A stretch of 64,000 nucleotides of DNA from Lysinibacillus xylanilyticus (GCF_001708185.1 NZ_MDDN01000004.1:124001-188000); one strand, 5' to 3'; positions 1 to 8,967 are shown, counted from the stretch's first letter. Made by a program: numbers and translations. Notes: generated by a model from the letters alone, not told the origin.

Positions 1-348
1 TGTTTCCCCTAATCCCGGAATAAAAAATAAAAGACCCACTTTCGGATTTAATATAATATTACGCATAGAATCTATTCTTTTGTTTCCTGGTCTTTCTGGA
101 ATAATTAAATGCTTATTATCTAGTACACGAACAAAGCCAGGCATATCCCCTCTTGGTGAAACATCACAGAAACCTAAATTATCAGAAGTTGAAATCACCA
201 AAAAAGGTGACTTAGAAATAAAATCATAACAATGATGGTCTAAATCTGTAATCACCTTTCTTATTACTAAATCACTCGGAAATCCAATAATTGAACGTAA
301 TTCTTCTTCAGTTTCAATAGTATTTTTAAATTTTATATTTTGTTTCAA
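1..348 (-). CDS. Pyridoxamine 5'-phosphate oxidase-family flavoprotein, C-terminus cut by window edge
   Basis: The minus strand reads open from a TTG start at 348 to the window edge, giving the first 116 residues of a PPOX-type FMN-binding protein. I chose the TTG because AAGGAG lies about 10 bases before it; in-frame ATGs further upstream have no such site. The translation carries GFPSDLVIRKVI, DHHCYDFISKSPFLVIST, CDVSPRGDMPGFV and PERPGNKRIDSMRNI, then PKVGLLFFIPGLGET. This pattern matches the MSMEG_1061-like branch of the split-barrel flavoproteins, where the PRGD and RPGN stretches contribute to the flavin site. The family is mostly uncharacterised, so the substrate is unknown. The rest of the gene lies outside the window. 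Confidence 0.8.
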   Translation of the reverse strand, partial: MKQNIKFKNTIETEEELRSIIGFPSDLVIRKVITDLDHHCYDFISKSPFLVISTSDNLGFCDVSPRGDMPGFVRVLDNKHLIIPERPGNKRIDSMRNIILNPKVGLLFFIPGLGET

Positions 349-429
349 ACAGACTTCGCTCCTTCGATTTAAGACTAACATATGAACTGATAAAACCATT
401 CTTCTTAAATTAAATGAACCTTAAAAGCA

Positions 430-467
430 AAAAGGGAGCAATTCTTATTCCATGAAAGCGCCCTTTT
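430..467 (-). terminator. Probable intrinsic terminator
   Basis: The arms AAAAGGGAGC and GCGCCCTTTT pair with one mismatch around an 18-base loop. On the minus strand the hairpin is followed by a T-rich stretch. It would end transcripts from the short membrane-protein reading frame at 646-801 before the flavoprotein gene. The rest of 349-645 shows no gene. Confidence 0.5.
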
Positions 468-645
468 ACGGAATAACTAAACTTCATTTTGTTGACTTTA
501 AGTGTGTTTTCAAACTTTCATTTGGGAACGTTTATTGAATTTATAATGTATTTAGTATTTATTATTCAAGAATAGACATTACAGTAACACTTCAGACAAT
601 TAATACTAAAGTACCTGTTTTTTTAAGCACATTTGAAGCCAACAG

Positions 646-801
646 TTATCCAAAGTAATTATGAAAACACCAAACAACAAGAAAAATACTTACTATCCCC
701 CAAGCAGTGGTACTCCATATCCACCAAATTACGGATTTAGCTTTTGATGGATTTTCCTCTTCTTCCATATTTGCTTTTATAAAAGCGACCTTACTTTCCA
801 T
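646..801 (-). pseudogene. Fragment of a small membrane protein
   Basis: The minus strand encodes about 51 residues from a possible ATG at 801: an acidic stretch (NMEEEENPSKAK), then a strongly hydrophobic segment (TTAWGIVSIFLVVWCF). The same frame continues upstream (RLLAGFVVLTSIKKG) to a stop near 850, so this looks like the tail of a longer gene whose front is lost or frameshifted. There is no good ribosome binding site before the ATG. I do not recognise a family, and expression is doubtful. Confidence 0.3.
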
Positions 802-923
802 ACCTTTTTTTATAGAAGTGAGAACAACAAATCCAGCGAGAAGTCGCTACCATATACAGCACGTTGGAGAGGTAGTAAATTTATCAACATAAATCGCAAT
901 GTTTAAAATGCTTTATTCAACCA

Positions 924-1487
924 CTAATCCAACCTTTTTCTTTTATATAAAATGAAAAACACAACAATGCCAATAGCTACTGCCACTGCAGCCCAAATAT
1001 ATATATGATTTCTATTATGTTTACCACTTAAATTAACTTCTTCAATCGGGGGCTGTCCTTCTCCAAGTACCTCCAAATCCTCCTGTGAAGAACTCAACAC
1101 ACCGGTACGATCACACATGGTTGATACAAGCGATTTTGCCTCGTACATAATTGATTCGTTAGCATAAACCAAATATTCTTCTCCCTTTATAAAATTATAT
1201 CCACAATCGCCTCCACCTTGACCAGTAGTAATGATAATTTGTGATTGTTCAATACCCTTCCAGGTGTTCGTTACCTCAAAAAGAACTGATTTAGTTGTAT
1301 ATCCTTTTAAACTTAGTTTCTCTTTTATATCAACAACTTTCCCACTAAATACGGCTTTTGAACGTTCATATTCTTCTTCTACACTTGGTAAATCTGCACA
1401 CGAACAAGCACTTGTAATCGAAGGAAAAGAGCCTATCATAAAAATGCCAATAAAAATGAAAGCCAGAAGTGTCATCGCTTTCTTCAA
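924..1487 (-). CDS. Secreted/membrane-anchored protein with N-terminal CSC motif (TIMP/netrin-like)
   Basis: This is a 187-residue protein if translation starts at the TTG at 1487, which has GAGGTGA a few bases upstream; the longer ORF start at 1517 has no such site. Residues 1-25 form a signal peptide (KKAMTLLAFIFIGIFMIGSFPSITSA) that ends right before a CSCAD motif. A compact domain with two further cysteines (GGGDCGYNF, STMCDRTG) follows. Near the C-terminus a transmembrane helix (IWAAVAVAIGIVVFFILY) is followed by KRKRLD. The CxC after the signal peptide and the later cysteines resemble bacterial TIMP/NTR-like domains, which is a tentative fold assignment. There is no LPxTG motif, so anchoring is probably by the C-terminal helix. 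Function unknown. Confidence 0.75.
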   Translation of the reverse strand: MKKAMTLLAFIFIGIFMIGSFPSITSACSCADLPSVEEEYERSKAVFSGKVVDIKEKLSLKGYTTKSVLFEVTNTWKGIEQSQIIITTGQGGGDCGYNFIKGEEYLVYANESIMYEAKSLVSTMCDRTGVLSSSQEDLEVLGEGQPPIEEVNLSGKHNRNHIYIWAAVAVAIGIVVFFILYKRKRLD

Positions 1488-1571
1488 ATAAATCACCTCA
1501 ATCTCTCCTACTATCACCCGGGTTTAGTATTTTTTATAATCTAATACTAATATTAACATAGAGATCTAGTT

Positions 1572-1868
1572 TTGCTTGGTAATATTATTCCATTAAATGG
1601 CCCGATTGTTGGACACCTATTAAACAATGGTGCACCCATTGAAGTAATTCAAAGTTTAATGGGGCATAAAAAAAGTGAAACTACTCGGATTTATGCACAA
1701 CTAAGTGGAAAGCTTAGGAAGGAATTTAACAGAAATATTTTTAGTTTATTTAAAACAGAGAAACACCTTAATAAATATCTCTCTGTTCAATTAACGCACC
1801 AGTTAGTTGAAGTAAAAATCTTCATAGTCTTTTTTTACCTCAACAAAATTTTATCCCTCAATGTATAG
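1572..1868 (+). pseudogene. Tyrosine recombinase/integrase C-terminal remnant
   Basis: From about 1614 the plus strand encodes HLLNNGAPIEVIQSLMGHKKSETTRIYAQ followed by LSGKLRKEF, which is the end of a phage-type tyrosine integrase. It includes the second active-site histidine (GHK) and the catalytic tyrosine (IYAQ). The N-terminal domain and the first arginine/histidine box are absent, and the remaining codons run into unrelated residues up to 1868. It is therefore an inactive fragment and evidence of a past mobile element in this left-end region. Confidence 0.8.
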
Positions 1869-1905
1869 GGCATATTTTTTCGCTGTAAAGTACCATCTCA
1901 CTTCT

Positions 1906-2295
1906 TTAGTTATTTATTTCGGGACCGATACCTAGCAGTCTTCTACCCATTAACCATATTGCCCGACCAGTTCTCCACAAGATTAGGGCAGAGCCAAAGC
2001 CTACCACAGACATAAATGCATTTATTTGATGTCCCCCTAGTGTGATCTTCGCAGGCACAAACAGTCATGTAATAATAGCAAGTAAACAAAGGAGTGCACC
2101 TGTAAAATAATAGAATTTAACTTGGAATAGAGGGGCCAATGGGATAAAATGAACACCGACAATAATAGCTATTAAGACAGGTAAAAGTTCAGTGTGACGA
2201 GTAGCGTTACAGACAGCAATTGTAATTGCTATTGCTAAACCCTCTGCCGCGAAAATAATGTTAAACCAAAACCTCGTACGATTCCCACATAACAA
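1906..2295 (-). pseudogene. Small multi-pass membrane protein, interrupted by in-frame TGA
   Basis: The frame 2065-2295 (ATRHTELLPVLIAIIVGVHF, then PLFQVKFYYFTGALLCLLAIIT) stops at a TGA at 2065-2067. It then continues in the same frame as LFVPAKITLGGHQINAFMSV, GFGSALILWRTGRAIWL and MGRRLLGIGPEINN to a stop at 1906. The simplest reading is a tryptophan TGG changed to TGA in one gene of about 130 residues with four hydrophobic segments. The start region (MLCGNRTRFWF) is also weak. The family is an uncharacterised membrane protein that I cannot name. It is presumably non-functional unless read through. Confidence 0.7.
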
Positions 2296-2408
2296 TCAAA
2301 TCAATATTCAAAACAATAATAATATAATAAAAAACAAAATAAATTTATTGATAATCGATAAACATTATATTAAAATCAAATAATCATTAAATCAGTGAGG
2401 TGCTTTAG

Positions 2409-2882
2409 ATGAATGGTAAACTAGGTTCAACTTTTTTCTTAAAGGTTGTTGCTTTTCTTATTGGAATTGCGGTAGTTGTCGTGTGTATATTTTTGTTGCC
2501 TGAAGCAGCCAGAAGAGATGCTATAGAGCGTCCAGGAGATTACTCGATATATCCGTTGTTAATATGTGCGTATGGAGTATGCATTACGTTTTCTGTAGCT
2601 TTGTATCAAGCATATAAACTATTGAGTTATATCGATAGTAACAACGCTTTTTCTGAGTCATCCCTTAAATCCTTGAAGGTTATAAAAAAATGCGCTTTTA
2701 CAATTATTTTCTTAATTTTATTAGTAATAGTTTACTTAAGGGTGTATGCCATGTTCACGGGTGATGACCCAGCAGGTCCAATAGCACTTGGACTAATAGG
2801 GATATTAGCAACAGCTATCATCACTGCCATTATGGACGTACTTCAAAAGCCATTAAAAAATATCCTAGAAAAAAAGAAATAA
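2409..2882 (+). CDS. DUF2975-family membrane protein
   Basis: This 157-residue protein has about four hydrophobic segments (residues roughly 10-30, 45-70, 95-115, 125-145) and a central hydrophilic stretch SYIDSNNAFSESSLKSLKVI, which is typical of DUF2975 proteins. GTGAGGTG about 8 bases upstream of the ATG supports the start. In other Bacilli these proteins usually precede a small Cro/CI-type regulator (YozG-like). No such partner follows here, only a GC-rich hairpin. Function is unknown. Confidence 0.75.
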   Translation: MNGKLGSTFFLKVVAFLIGIAVVVVCIFLLPEAARRDAIERPGDYSIYPLLICAYGVCITFSVALYQAYKLLSYIDSNNAFSESSLKSLKVIKKCAFTIIFLILLVIVYLRVYAMFTGDDPAGPIALGLIGILATAIITAIMDVLQKPLKNILEKKK

Positions 2883-2956
2883 AAATGCAGATGTTTATTT
2901 TGCAGGTATAATATCTTTTTTCCCTATTAAATTAAATGGCTCTTAAATGAAAAATT

Positions 2957-2985
2957 GGCGCCTATTCTTTTTCAAGAATTGCGCC
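2957..2985 (+). terminator. GC-rich hairpin after DUF2975 gene
   Basis: GGCGC and ATTCTT pair with AAGAAT and GCGCC around a short loop. No clear T-run follows on the plus strand, so it could be a weak terminator or a palindromic repeat. Confidence 0.35.
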
Positions 2986-3082
2986 CGATTGTTGAATATC
3001 AAAATCGTGATTTCTCCTTTTTACAAGATACTTTTATGATCTCGGAAGAGGAGAAAAACCCCTTTTCATTTGTTTAAATGTC

Positions 3083-3994
3083 TCATTCATCCTTCCAACT
3101 ACGTAAAAGTTCTTCGAAAAAGAGTTTCGGTGCAGAGGACTTGTCATCTTGTAGATAGCTACTACTTTGAAAAGGTGCTTAGTAATGACGGCCATACGGA
3201 AATTTTCTCACTGCAGGATGGACATATTGTTTCCCCCGCTAAATAATGCAAATGCTCGGTCAATATTTGCTCTCCGATAGCTGCTGCCCGCTCCGTTAAT
3301 GTTCGTACTTCTTCATCAGCAAATGAAGTGACTGGGACAATCACTTGTGGTTCTTGACCCGTGTGAAAGACGGGATCGTGTTCATAGGCTTGAAGAATTC
3401 CTGCTTGGTCTTCAATAGGCCATAAATAAACCTCTCCCTCGCAAGCCGGACAGACGGCGACATACTCATCACCTTCACTGAACGTCATTAACATATTGGC
3501 AGGGATATATGAGCCGCGATAAGCAGCATCCGCCATAAGGATGTAACGCTTCTTTATCTCATCCATAGTTTGTTGGGATGCATAGTCGAACACTTCCTTT
3601 GTAAGCGTCCTTAGCTTGTCAATTGCCTCTACATATTCTCTATACAATTCAGTGCAAACAGAGCTACCTACATCCTCAGCTAGTTCAGCCCATGTGGCCG
3701 GGAATGGTGCCTCATCTCTCCCATCACGGCTTGCCTCGATGATACCGCAATTGATATACAGTTCTTTGCGCACTTCCGCATCCGAAGTGGAGCATGCTAG
3801 CTGTGCTAAAAACGGCATCGCTGCGTAAGTAGCCGTATATATCGTGTTTTGATGGAACAAATATTCCTGAAAGAGTTCGTCAAAAACTCCTGGCTATACT
3901 CCTGCATCAGTTGCTGCAATAACACAGGTACGTTGTCTGCAGAACCATACGGACCTTTCAGCTTACCCCATACATCGCTATCCCACTTAATCAA
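3083..3994 (-). pseudogene. Uncharacterised protein with two CPxC motifs, broken by two frameshifts
   Basis: Three pieces in different minus-strand frames join into one protein of about 300 residues. The N-terminus starts at a TTG at 3994 with GGAGGGA upstream (MIKWDSDVWGKLKGPYGSAD). The centre (LFHQNTIYTATYAAMPFLAQ onward) follows a shift near 3880 in a run of five Ts. The C-terminus (SSSYLQDDKSSAPKLFFEEL, then LRSWKDE) follows a second shift near 3180 in a run of four Ts, and ends at the TGA at 3083. CPAC and CPSC motifs in the second half could bind metal. Both shifts lie in homopolymers, so sequencing error is a real alternative to gene decay. I do not recognise a function. Confidence 0.7.
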
Positions 3995-4159
3995 ACTTTC
4001 CCTCCGTTCCTAATTGCCAACTTCATCATTCTACTTAATTGTATCAAATAAAAAAACTGGAACCACAATATGTTGGTGTAGTTTCTAAATAAAGTTTGAT
4101 CAATAAAACTGAAAATGTTATTCAAGGAAAGGATCATATTGTGGAATAGAATTTATAAG

Positions 4160-4375
4160 TAGATTAGAAGGTCGCGTGTTGATCGATACTGATAACGAAC
4201 CGATTGAAGCATATTGGGGCACAATGAAGTGAAGGAAGTATTATTTAAATAAGTACGATTCATAGGGAGAGTTAATACAAGCTATTGATGACTATATTCA
4301 TTTTTATAATCACCATCGCTACCAGAAACGATTAAACGGCTTGATCCCTTTAGCATTCAGGGTTCAAGCCGCAAA
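4160..4375 (+). pseudogene. IS3-family (IS150-like) transposase OrfB C-terminal remnant
   Basis: One plus-strand frame reads DTDNEPIEAYWGTMK, stop, RKYYLNKYDS, stop, GELIQAIDDYIHFYNHHRYQ and KRLNGLIPLAFRVQAA. This is the end of an IS3-type DDE transposase, including the catalytic glutamate region (DN..IE.YWGT.K) and the YIHFYN..R.Q..L block. Two in-frame stops and the missing front make it inactive. No intact inverted repeats were seen at its borders. Confidence 0.85.
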
Positions 4376-4508
4376 GTGGTTAAACTCAATGCGTTACACT
4401 TGGCACAAAATCATTATTACTGCTTTAATCGCCATGATAGAAGATTAAACTTTTGAGTATTTAAAAACATCTACAACATTTCGTCTCTCATTATAGTTTA
4501 GAGGAATC

Positions 4509-5774
4509 TCAAGCTTTTCTAGACCAAATGACAACAGGAATAAGTAATAAGGATAAAAGCCCTCCAGCTAAAGATAATACTGCATAACTTGCATTAGCAA
4601 CTACCATCCCCGAAAGAGCACCACCAGAAGCTCCTGCTAGTGCAACTAAAACATCAATTTTCCCTTGCGTTTTTGCACGTGTAGAAGGCTCTGTCGAATC
4701 AACTATTTGAGCAGTACCACTAATTAAGCCAAAGTTCCAACCTAATCCTAGTAAAGAAAGAGCAACTATTAATAGAACCATAGAATCGCTCGGTGCGAAT
4801 GCAGCTAATAAACCAGCGAATAACAAAGTCACTCCTGACGCAATACTCATAGCTGTTCGTCCAATTTTATCAACAAGAATACCTGTTACAAGCGAGGGAA
4901 GATACATGGAACCTACATGAAATCCTATAACAATACCAACTGCCGCCAAACCATGACCATGATGTTTCATATGTACAGGTGTCATTGTCATAATTGCAAC
5001 CATTACAATTTGAGTAAGTACCATCACCGTTGCACCTACTGTAAGACCTCTTTTATTGATTTCTTTATTAAAGGATTCCGTCTTATTTTTTTGTTCATAT
5101 TTTTGTTTATGCGCTTCAATCCTTTTTGCAATCTCTAATGGATCAGGACGCAACATAATAAAAAGAACAAGACCTGCTAAAATAAAAGCTGTAGCTGATA
5201 AAATAAAAGGACCTGCGAGTGCCGGAACACCAATAGAAGTAGCAAATTGACCCATAATTTCTACTAAATTCGGACCTGCCACAGCCCCGAATGTTGTCAT
5301 AACCATTGTCGTACTGATAGCGGTTGCTCGTTGTTTATTATTTGCTAAATCTGTCCCTGCATAGCGAGCTTGTAAATTTGTCGCAGTCCCTGCACCATAG
5401 ATTAGTAGAGAAGCAAATAATAAAATGACACTATTCATCATGGCAGCAATTACAACACCAATTGCCCCCAGTCCACCTACAATAAAACCTGTCGATAAAC
5501 CTGTACGACGTCCATAACGTTGAGATAGTTTACCTACGATAAAAGCTGCTATTGCTGACCCTAACGTGAATAAAGCAGAGGGCACCCCTGCATAGGCATC
5601 CGTGCCAAGCATTTGTTGAGCTAAAAGAGCACCAACCGTAATCCCTGCTGCAAGCCCTGCCCCACCAAATATTTGGGAAAGACTCACAACAAACAGCACA
5701 CGCCTATATAAATTTTTTAGCTTTTCAGGTGAATCTATATAACTCTCAATAGAATCTTGTGATTGACCAAACAC
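4509..5774 (-). CDS. MFS transporter, partner of the ArsR-rhodanese regulator
   Basis: This 421-residue protein has the length and hydrophobic pattern of a 12-helix major facilitator. Residues 81-92 (GKLSQRYGRRTG) are the loop 2-3 signature. The start is a GTG at 5774 with GAAGGTG about 8 bases upstream. It lies 87 bases downstream of, and on the same strand as, the ArsR-family gene at 5862-6509, so the two probably form one transcript controlled by the palindrome at 6528-6555. The substrate cannot be read from sequence. The sulfur-transfer domain on the regulator suggests a thiol- or oxyanion-related toxic compound, which is inference. Confidence 0.85.
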   Translation of the reverse strand: MFGQSQDSIESYIDSPEKLKNLYRRVLFVVSLSQIFGGAGLAAGITVGALLAQQMLGTDAYAGVPSALFTLGSAIAAFIVGKLSQRYGRRTGLSTGFIVGGLGAIGVVIAAMMNSVILLFASLLIYGAGTATNLQARYAGTDLANNKQRATAISTTMVMTTFGAVAGPNLVEIMGQFATSIGVPALAGPFILSATAFILAGLVLFIMLRPDPLEIAKRIEAHKQKYEQKNKTESFNKEINKRGLTVGATVMVLTQIVMVAIMTMTPVHMKHHGHGLAAVGIVIGFHVGSMYLPSLVTGILVDKIGRTAMSIASGVTLLFAGLLAAFAPSDSMVLLIVALSLLGLGWNFGLISGTAQIVDSTEPSTRAKTQGKIDVLVALAGASGGALSGMVVANASYAVLSLAGGLLSLLLIPVVIWSRKA

Positions 5775-5861
5775 TTATATACACCTTCTTTCTACTTAAT
5801 ATAAATGATTAAAATTATACCCATTTTTTAAGCCTATTCGACAACTTCAACTCTAATTTAA

Positions 5862-6509
5862 TTATTTCGCAAATTGTAGCCATTCTTTAACGCCCTGTTC
5901 CATTCGAAATGCCTTAATTCCGTTTGCCTTAAGAATCTTTACCGCATCTGCAGACATTAAACAATAAGGTCCTCTGCAATAAGCAACCACATCACAATTT
6001 ACTTGTAAAGACGAAAGTGTATCCCCCAATTCTTCAATAGGAATCGAAATAGCACCTGGAATATGCGCCTCGGCAAATTCTTCTTTCGGTCTTACATCCA
6101 ATAGTAAAACCTCACCTTTCTCCATTCGAGGAATAAGCTCTGAAAGTGTTATTCCTTCTAAGCCAAGTTGTTCATTTAAGAATTCTTCTTTAATTTGTTG
6201 AACTTGGATAAGCTGCTTTTCTGCTAAAGCATGGAATGTGATTAAAAAATCAGAAATAACTTCATCTGCTAGTTCATAAATAACAAAATTTCCTTCCTTC
6301 TTAAATTTAACCAATCTCGAATTAAAAAGTGTTTTTAAATGTTGAGACACATTGGCAACTGACATATCCGTACTTTTGGCTAAAGCATCTACAGACTTTG
6401 GGCCTTGTGATAATATATCAAGAATTTCCAATCGTTTAGGACTTGATAAACTTTTTCCAATCCTTGCGAACTCTTGATATAACAAATCCTTTAAATTTCG
6501 TTCATTCAA
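5862..6509 (-). CDS. ArsR-family transcriptional regulator fused to a rhodanese domain
   Basis: The 215-residue protein has a winged helix-turn-helix at about 15-90 (SSPKRLEILDILSQGPKSVD, VSQHLKTLFNSRLV). A rhodanese domain follows at about 120-212, with LLDVRPKEEF at 136-145 and an active-site loop CRGPYC at 178-183. The first cysteine is the expected persulfide carrier and the second may form a disulfide or metal site. The start is a TTG at 6509 with AAGGTGG upstream. A near-adjacent perfect inverted repeat is its likely operator. The downstream MFS gene is its likely target. Such fusions are known in Bacilli, but the ligand is not defined here. Confidence 0.88.
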   Translation of the reverse strand: MNERNLKDLLYQEFARIGKSLSSPKRLEILDILSQGPKSVDALAKSTDMSVANVSQHLKTLFNSRLVKFKKEGNFVIYELADEVISDFLITFHALAEKQLIQVQQIKEEFLNEQLGLEGITLSELIPRMEKGEVLLLDVRPKEEFAEAHIPGAISIPIEELGDTLSSLQVNCDVVAYCRGPYCLMSADAVKILKANGIKAFRMEQGVKEWLQFAK

Positions 6510-6527
6510 TACAGATGACCACCTTTA

Positions 6528-6555
6528 AACTATTCAATTAATTTATTGAATAGTT
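6528..6555. promoter_or_regulatory. Perfect 11-6-11 palindrome, probable ArsR operator
   Basis: AACTATTCAAT, six bases, then ATTGAATAGTT form a perfect inverted repeat 19 bases upstream of the ArsR-rhodanese start codon. Its position and symmetry fit autoregulation by a dimeric ArsR-family repressor. Confidence 0.75.
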
Positions 6556-6665
6556 GAATAATAATTCTAAATTTTACTATTGTCAATACAATAGCCTCGA
6601 GGATATTGCGCATTAGCCTAGACGACAACTATGCCCTTAGTTATTCACACCTTCAACAATAAAAA

Positions 6666-6696
6666 TATCCGGATAGAACATCATTCTATCCGGATA
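6666..6696 (-). terminator. Intrinsic terminator of the DASS transporter gene
   Basis: A perfect 13-bp stem (TATCCGGATAGAA / TTCTATCCGGATA) with a 5-base loop is followed on the minus strand by TTTTTATTGTT. It lies 14 bases after the stop of the gene at 6710-8131. Confidence 0.9.
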
Positions 6697-6709
6697 CAGA
6701 AGCATTATT

Positions 6710-8131
6710 TTACCAATAACCAAGAAGCTTCCACCATAATCCTCCAACTATAGTAAAAATCAGAATGGTAACAACGGAAACGACAAATCCAACTGTCCAC
6801 CACTTTTTTTGTTCAATATAACCTGCGCCAAAAAAGACCGGTGCTGGACCAGAACCATAATGAGTAGTGGCGCCAAATAAATTACTAAAAGCTGCTAATA
6901 ATATAGCCGCTAGCATAGCTGGTGCCCCTGCTTGCAACATAACAGATAAAAAGGCTGCATACATCGCACTAATATGAGCAGTGGAACTCGCAAAGAAATA
7001 ATGGGAGTAGAAATACACTAATGCTAATATTACAACAGCCCATACCCAACTATACCCAGATACAAGTCCACCAACTTCATTACTAAACCATGGAATTAGT
7101 CCTAGCTTGTTCATAAAAGATGCCATCATAAATAATGTTGCAAACCAGACAAGCGTATCCCATGCCCCTTCTTCCTTTTTGATATCTGCCCATGTTAATA
7201 CATTTAACAATAAAAGCAAGGAAAGACCGATTAGAGCTGATGTAGTGGCACTAATTCCTAAAGAGTCTCCGCCAATCCATAACGATAACACAACAATAAA
7301 TACTACAATCATTCGCTTTTCAGAACTTTTCAGTGGACCAAATTCATCCAGCTTCTGTTTAGCGATAGCTGCTGCTTCTGGTGTCTGCTTGATTTCAGGC
7401 GGATAGATTTTATAAATAATATAAGGAACAACGATTAAAGCTGTTAGCCCAGGGACAATCATAGCCACCGCCCAGCCAAACCAAGTAATCGTTACTCCAG
7501 CTGTATCACTTGCCAACTTTACAATTAAAGGATTCGCTGCCATGGCTGTCATAAACATAGCAGATGTTATTAAATTACCTTGAAAGCCTACCGTCAAAAG
7601 AAAGGCCCCCATCTTACGCTCTGTACCGTCTTCTGGTTTAGATCCAAAGGTATGAGATAATGATTGGATGATTGGAAATATAACACCACCAGCACGAGCT
7701 GTATTACTAGGAATAGCTGGCGCTAATATTAAATCACTCGCTAGTAATGAATAAGACAGACTCAAGGTTTTTTTCCCAAAAAGACGAACAAATAGATAGG
7801 CAATTCGTTCTCCTAGTCCCGTTTTAATAAATCCACGTGAAATAAAGAAGGCAATGACAATTAGCCAAATTGTTGAATTGCCAAAACCGCTTAATGTCTC
7901 TTCAATGGTTAATGTATTTGTTATGGCAATCACAGCCATAGCAATAATGGATACAGCACCCATTGGCAACGGTTTAGTAATAAATCCTATAATTGTCGCA
8001 ACAAAAATAGCAAATAGATGCCACGCCTTTTCATCTACTCCTGAAGGTACTGGACAAAACCAAATAGCCACACCAACAGCAAGGGTAATTAAGAAAGGAA
8101 CCCATTTGACTGCACTTTTTTCTTCTTTCAT
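6710..8131 (-). CDS. DASS (SLC13)-family anion:sodium/dicarboxylate transporter
   Basis: This 473-residue polytopic protein matches the divalent-anion symporter family, which includes CitT/YflS-type carriers and imports or exchanges di- and tricarboxylates. Characteristic stretches are PLPMGAVSIIAMAVIAITNT, ILAPAIPSNTARAGG (the SNT motif of the first hairpin) and SSTAHISAMYAAFLSV with FGATTHYGSGPAPV (second repeat and SNT-like region). GGAGC precedes the ATG at 8131. It appears monocistronic, with its own terminator. The exact substrate (malate, 2-oxoglutarate, citrate or other) cannot be told from sequence. Confidence 0.88.
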   Translation of the reverse strand: MKEEKSAVKWVPFLITLAVGVAIWFCPVPSGVDEKAWHLFAIFVATIIGFITKPLPMGAVSIIAMAVIAITNTLTIEETLSGFGNSTIWLIVIAFFISRGFIKTGLGERIAYLFVRLFGKKTLSLSYSLLASDLILAPAIPSNTARAGGVIFPIIQSLSHTFGSKPEDGTERKMGAFLLTVGFQGNLITSAMFMTAMAANPLIVKLASDTAGVTITWFGWAVAMIVPGLTALIVVPYIIYKIYPPEIKQTPEAAAIAKQKLDEFGPLKSSEKRMIVVFIVVLSLWIGGDSLGISATTSALIGLSLLLLLNVLTWADIKKEEGAWDTLVWFATLFMMASFMNKLGLIPWFSNEVGGLVSGYSWVWAVVILALVYFYSHYFFASSTAHISAMYAAFLSVMLQAGAPAMLAAILLAAFSNLFGATTHYGSGPAPVFFGAGYIEQKKWWTVGFVVSVVTILIFTIVGGLWWKLLGYW

Positions 8132-8465
8132 GATGTAAATGCTCCTTTACCCCAATGTATTTTCAAAAGTGATTTCTCCCATGTTTTAATATTTCCCCAT
8201 TATCTAAAAAACATAAGTATTATATATGCTTTATGTAATAGATGAAAAGAGTTTTGGTACATTTTTTAGAAAAAAACGGCCTAGAATTAGAAATATTTAT
8301 CTATTATGTTAATCTATTGATAAAAACTAACTTTTTATAGGATTTTTTTTACAATAAATACTTACAGCAGGTGGAATGGGGGTTTTAAAATCATGTGAGA
8401 CACTAGAGAAGAAACCAAAAGTTTATGACCTATTACAATCTTGATCGAGGTAGTGGAACCTAAAA

Positions 8466-8498
8466 AAGATGACAACTGCACAATGCAGACATCATCTT
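8466..8498 (-). terminator. Intrinsic terminator downstream of the VOC pseudogene
   Basis: AAGATGA pairs with TCATCTT and inner CTGCA with TGCAG. On the minus strand the stem is followed by TTTTTTAGG. The rest of 8132-8565 holds no convincing gene. Confidence 0.75.
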
Positions 8499-8565
8499 CT
8501 TCAAGTTGCCTAGAGCTTTTTAAAATGACCTTTACAAAGAGCACACTTTATTTTGGTTAGAAATA

Positions 8566-8948
8566 TTATTTTGTTTTGGATCTGTGTTGATCTAAAAGAA
8601 TAGGATTACCATCAGGATCTTCAATTGTAAAACTTGCAGGGCCATCGCTTGTTTCATCTGCTTCAGATAATATTTTAATTCCTTTTGCTTTAAGATGTTT
8701 CTAAATGTCTCGAATGTCTGTAAACGAATTTAGATTTTCTGCATTTTCATTCCATCCTGGATTAAAAGTTAGAATATTCTTTTCGAACATTCCTTGGAAT
8801 AGACCAATTATACAGCTTTCATTCTTCATAATGAGCCAATTTTGAGTAATATCCCCCCGAATACTTGAAATCCAAGATTTTCGTAAAATGTTTTTGATTT
8901 GTGAATGTCTTTTACACTTAAACTTACAGAGAATGCATCAAGTTTTAT
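8566..8948 (-). pseudogene. VOC/glyoxalase-family protein, inactivated
   Basis: The minus strand encodes a glyoxalase-like protein in pieces: [20 protein letters not shown] and YENLGFQV, then after a frameshift in a G-run near 8855 [20 protein letters not shown] and [19 protein letters not shown], an in-frame TAG near 8703, then KHLKAKGIKILSEADETSDG and FTIEDPDGNPILLDQH. The expected start codon after GGAGGAAAT reads ATA instead of ATG. Three independent lesions make this a genuine pseudogene rather than a single base-calling error. Confidence 0.85.
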
Positions 8949-8967
8949 ATTTCCTCCAATAAATTAG

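Noticed and set aside
707-892. Plus-strand 61-aa ORF
   Set aside because: The opposite strand has a better membrane-protein frame in the same place, and this ORF has no ribosome binding site.
8362-8544. Minus-strand 60-aa ORF
   Set aside because: It runs through a terminator hairpin and has no initiation site or recognisable pattern.
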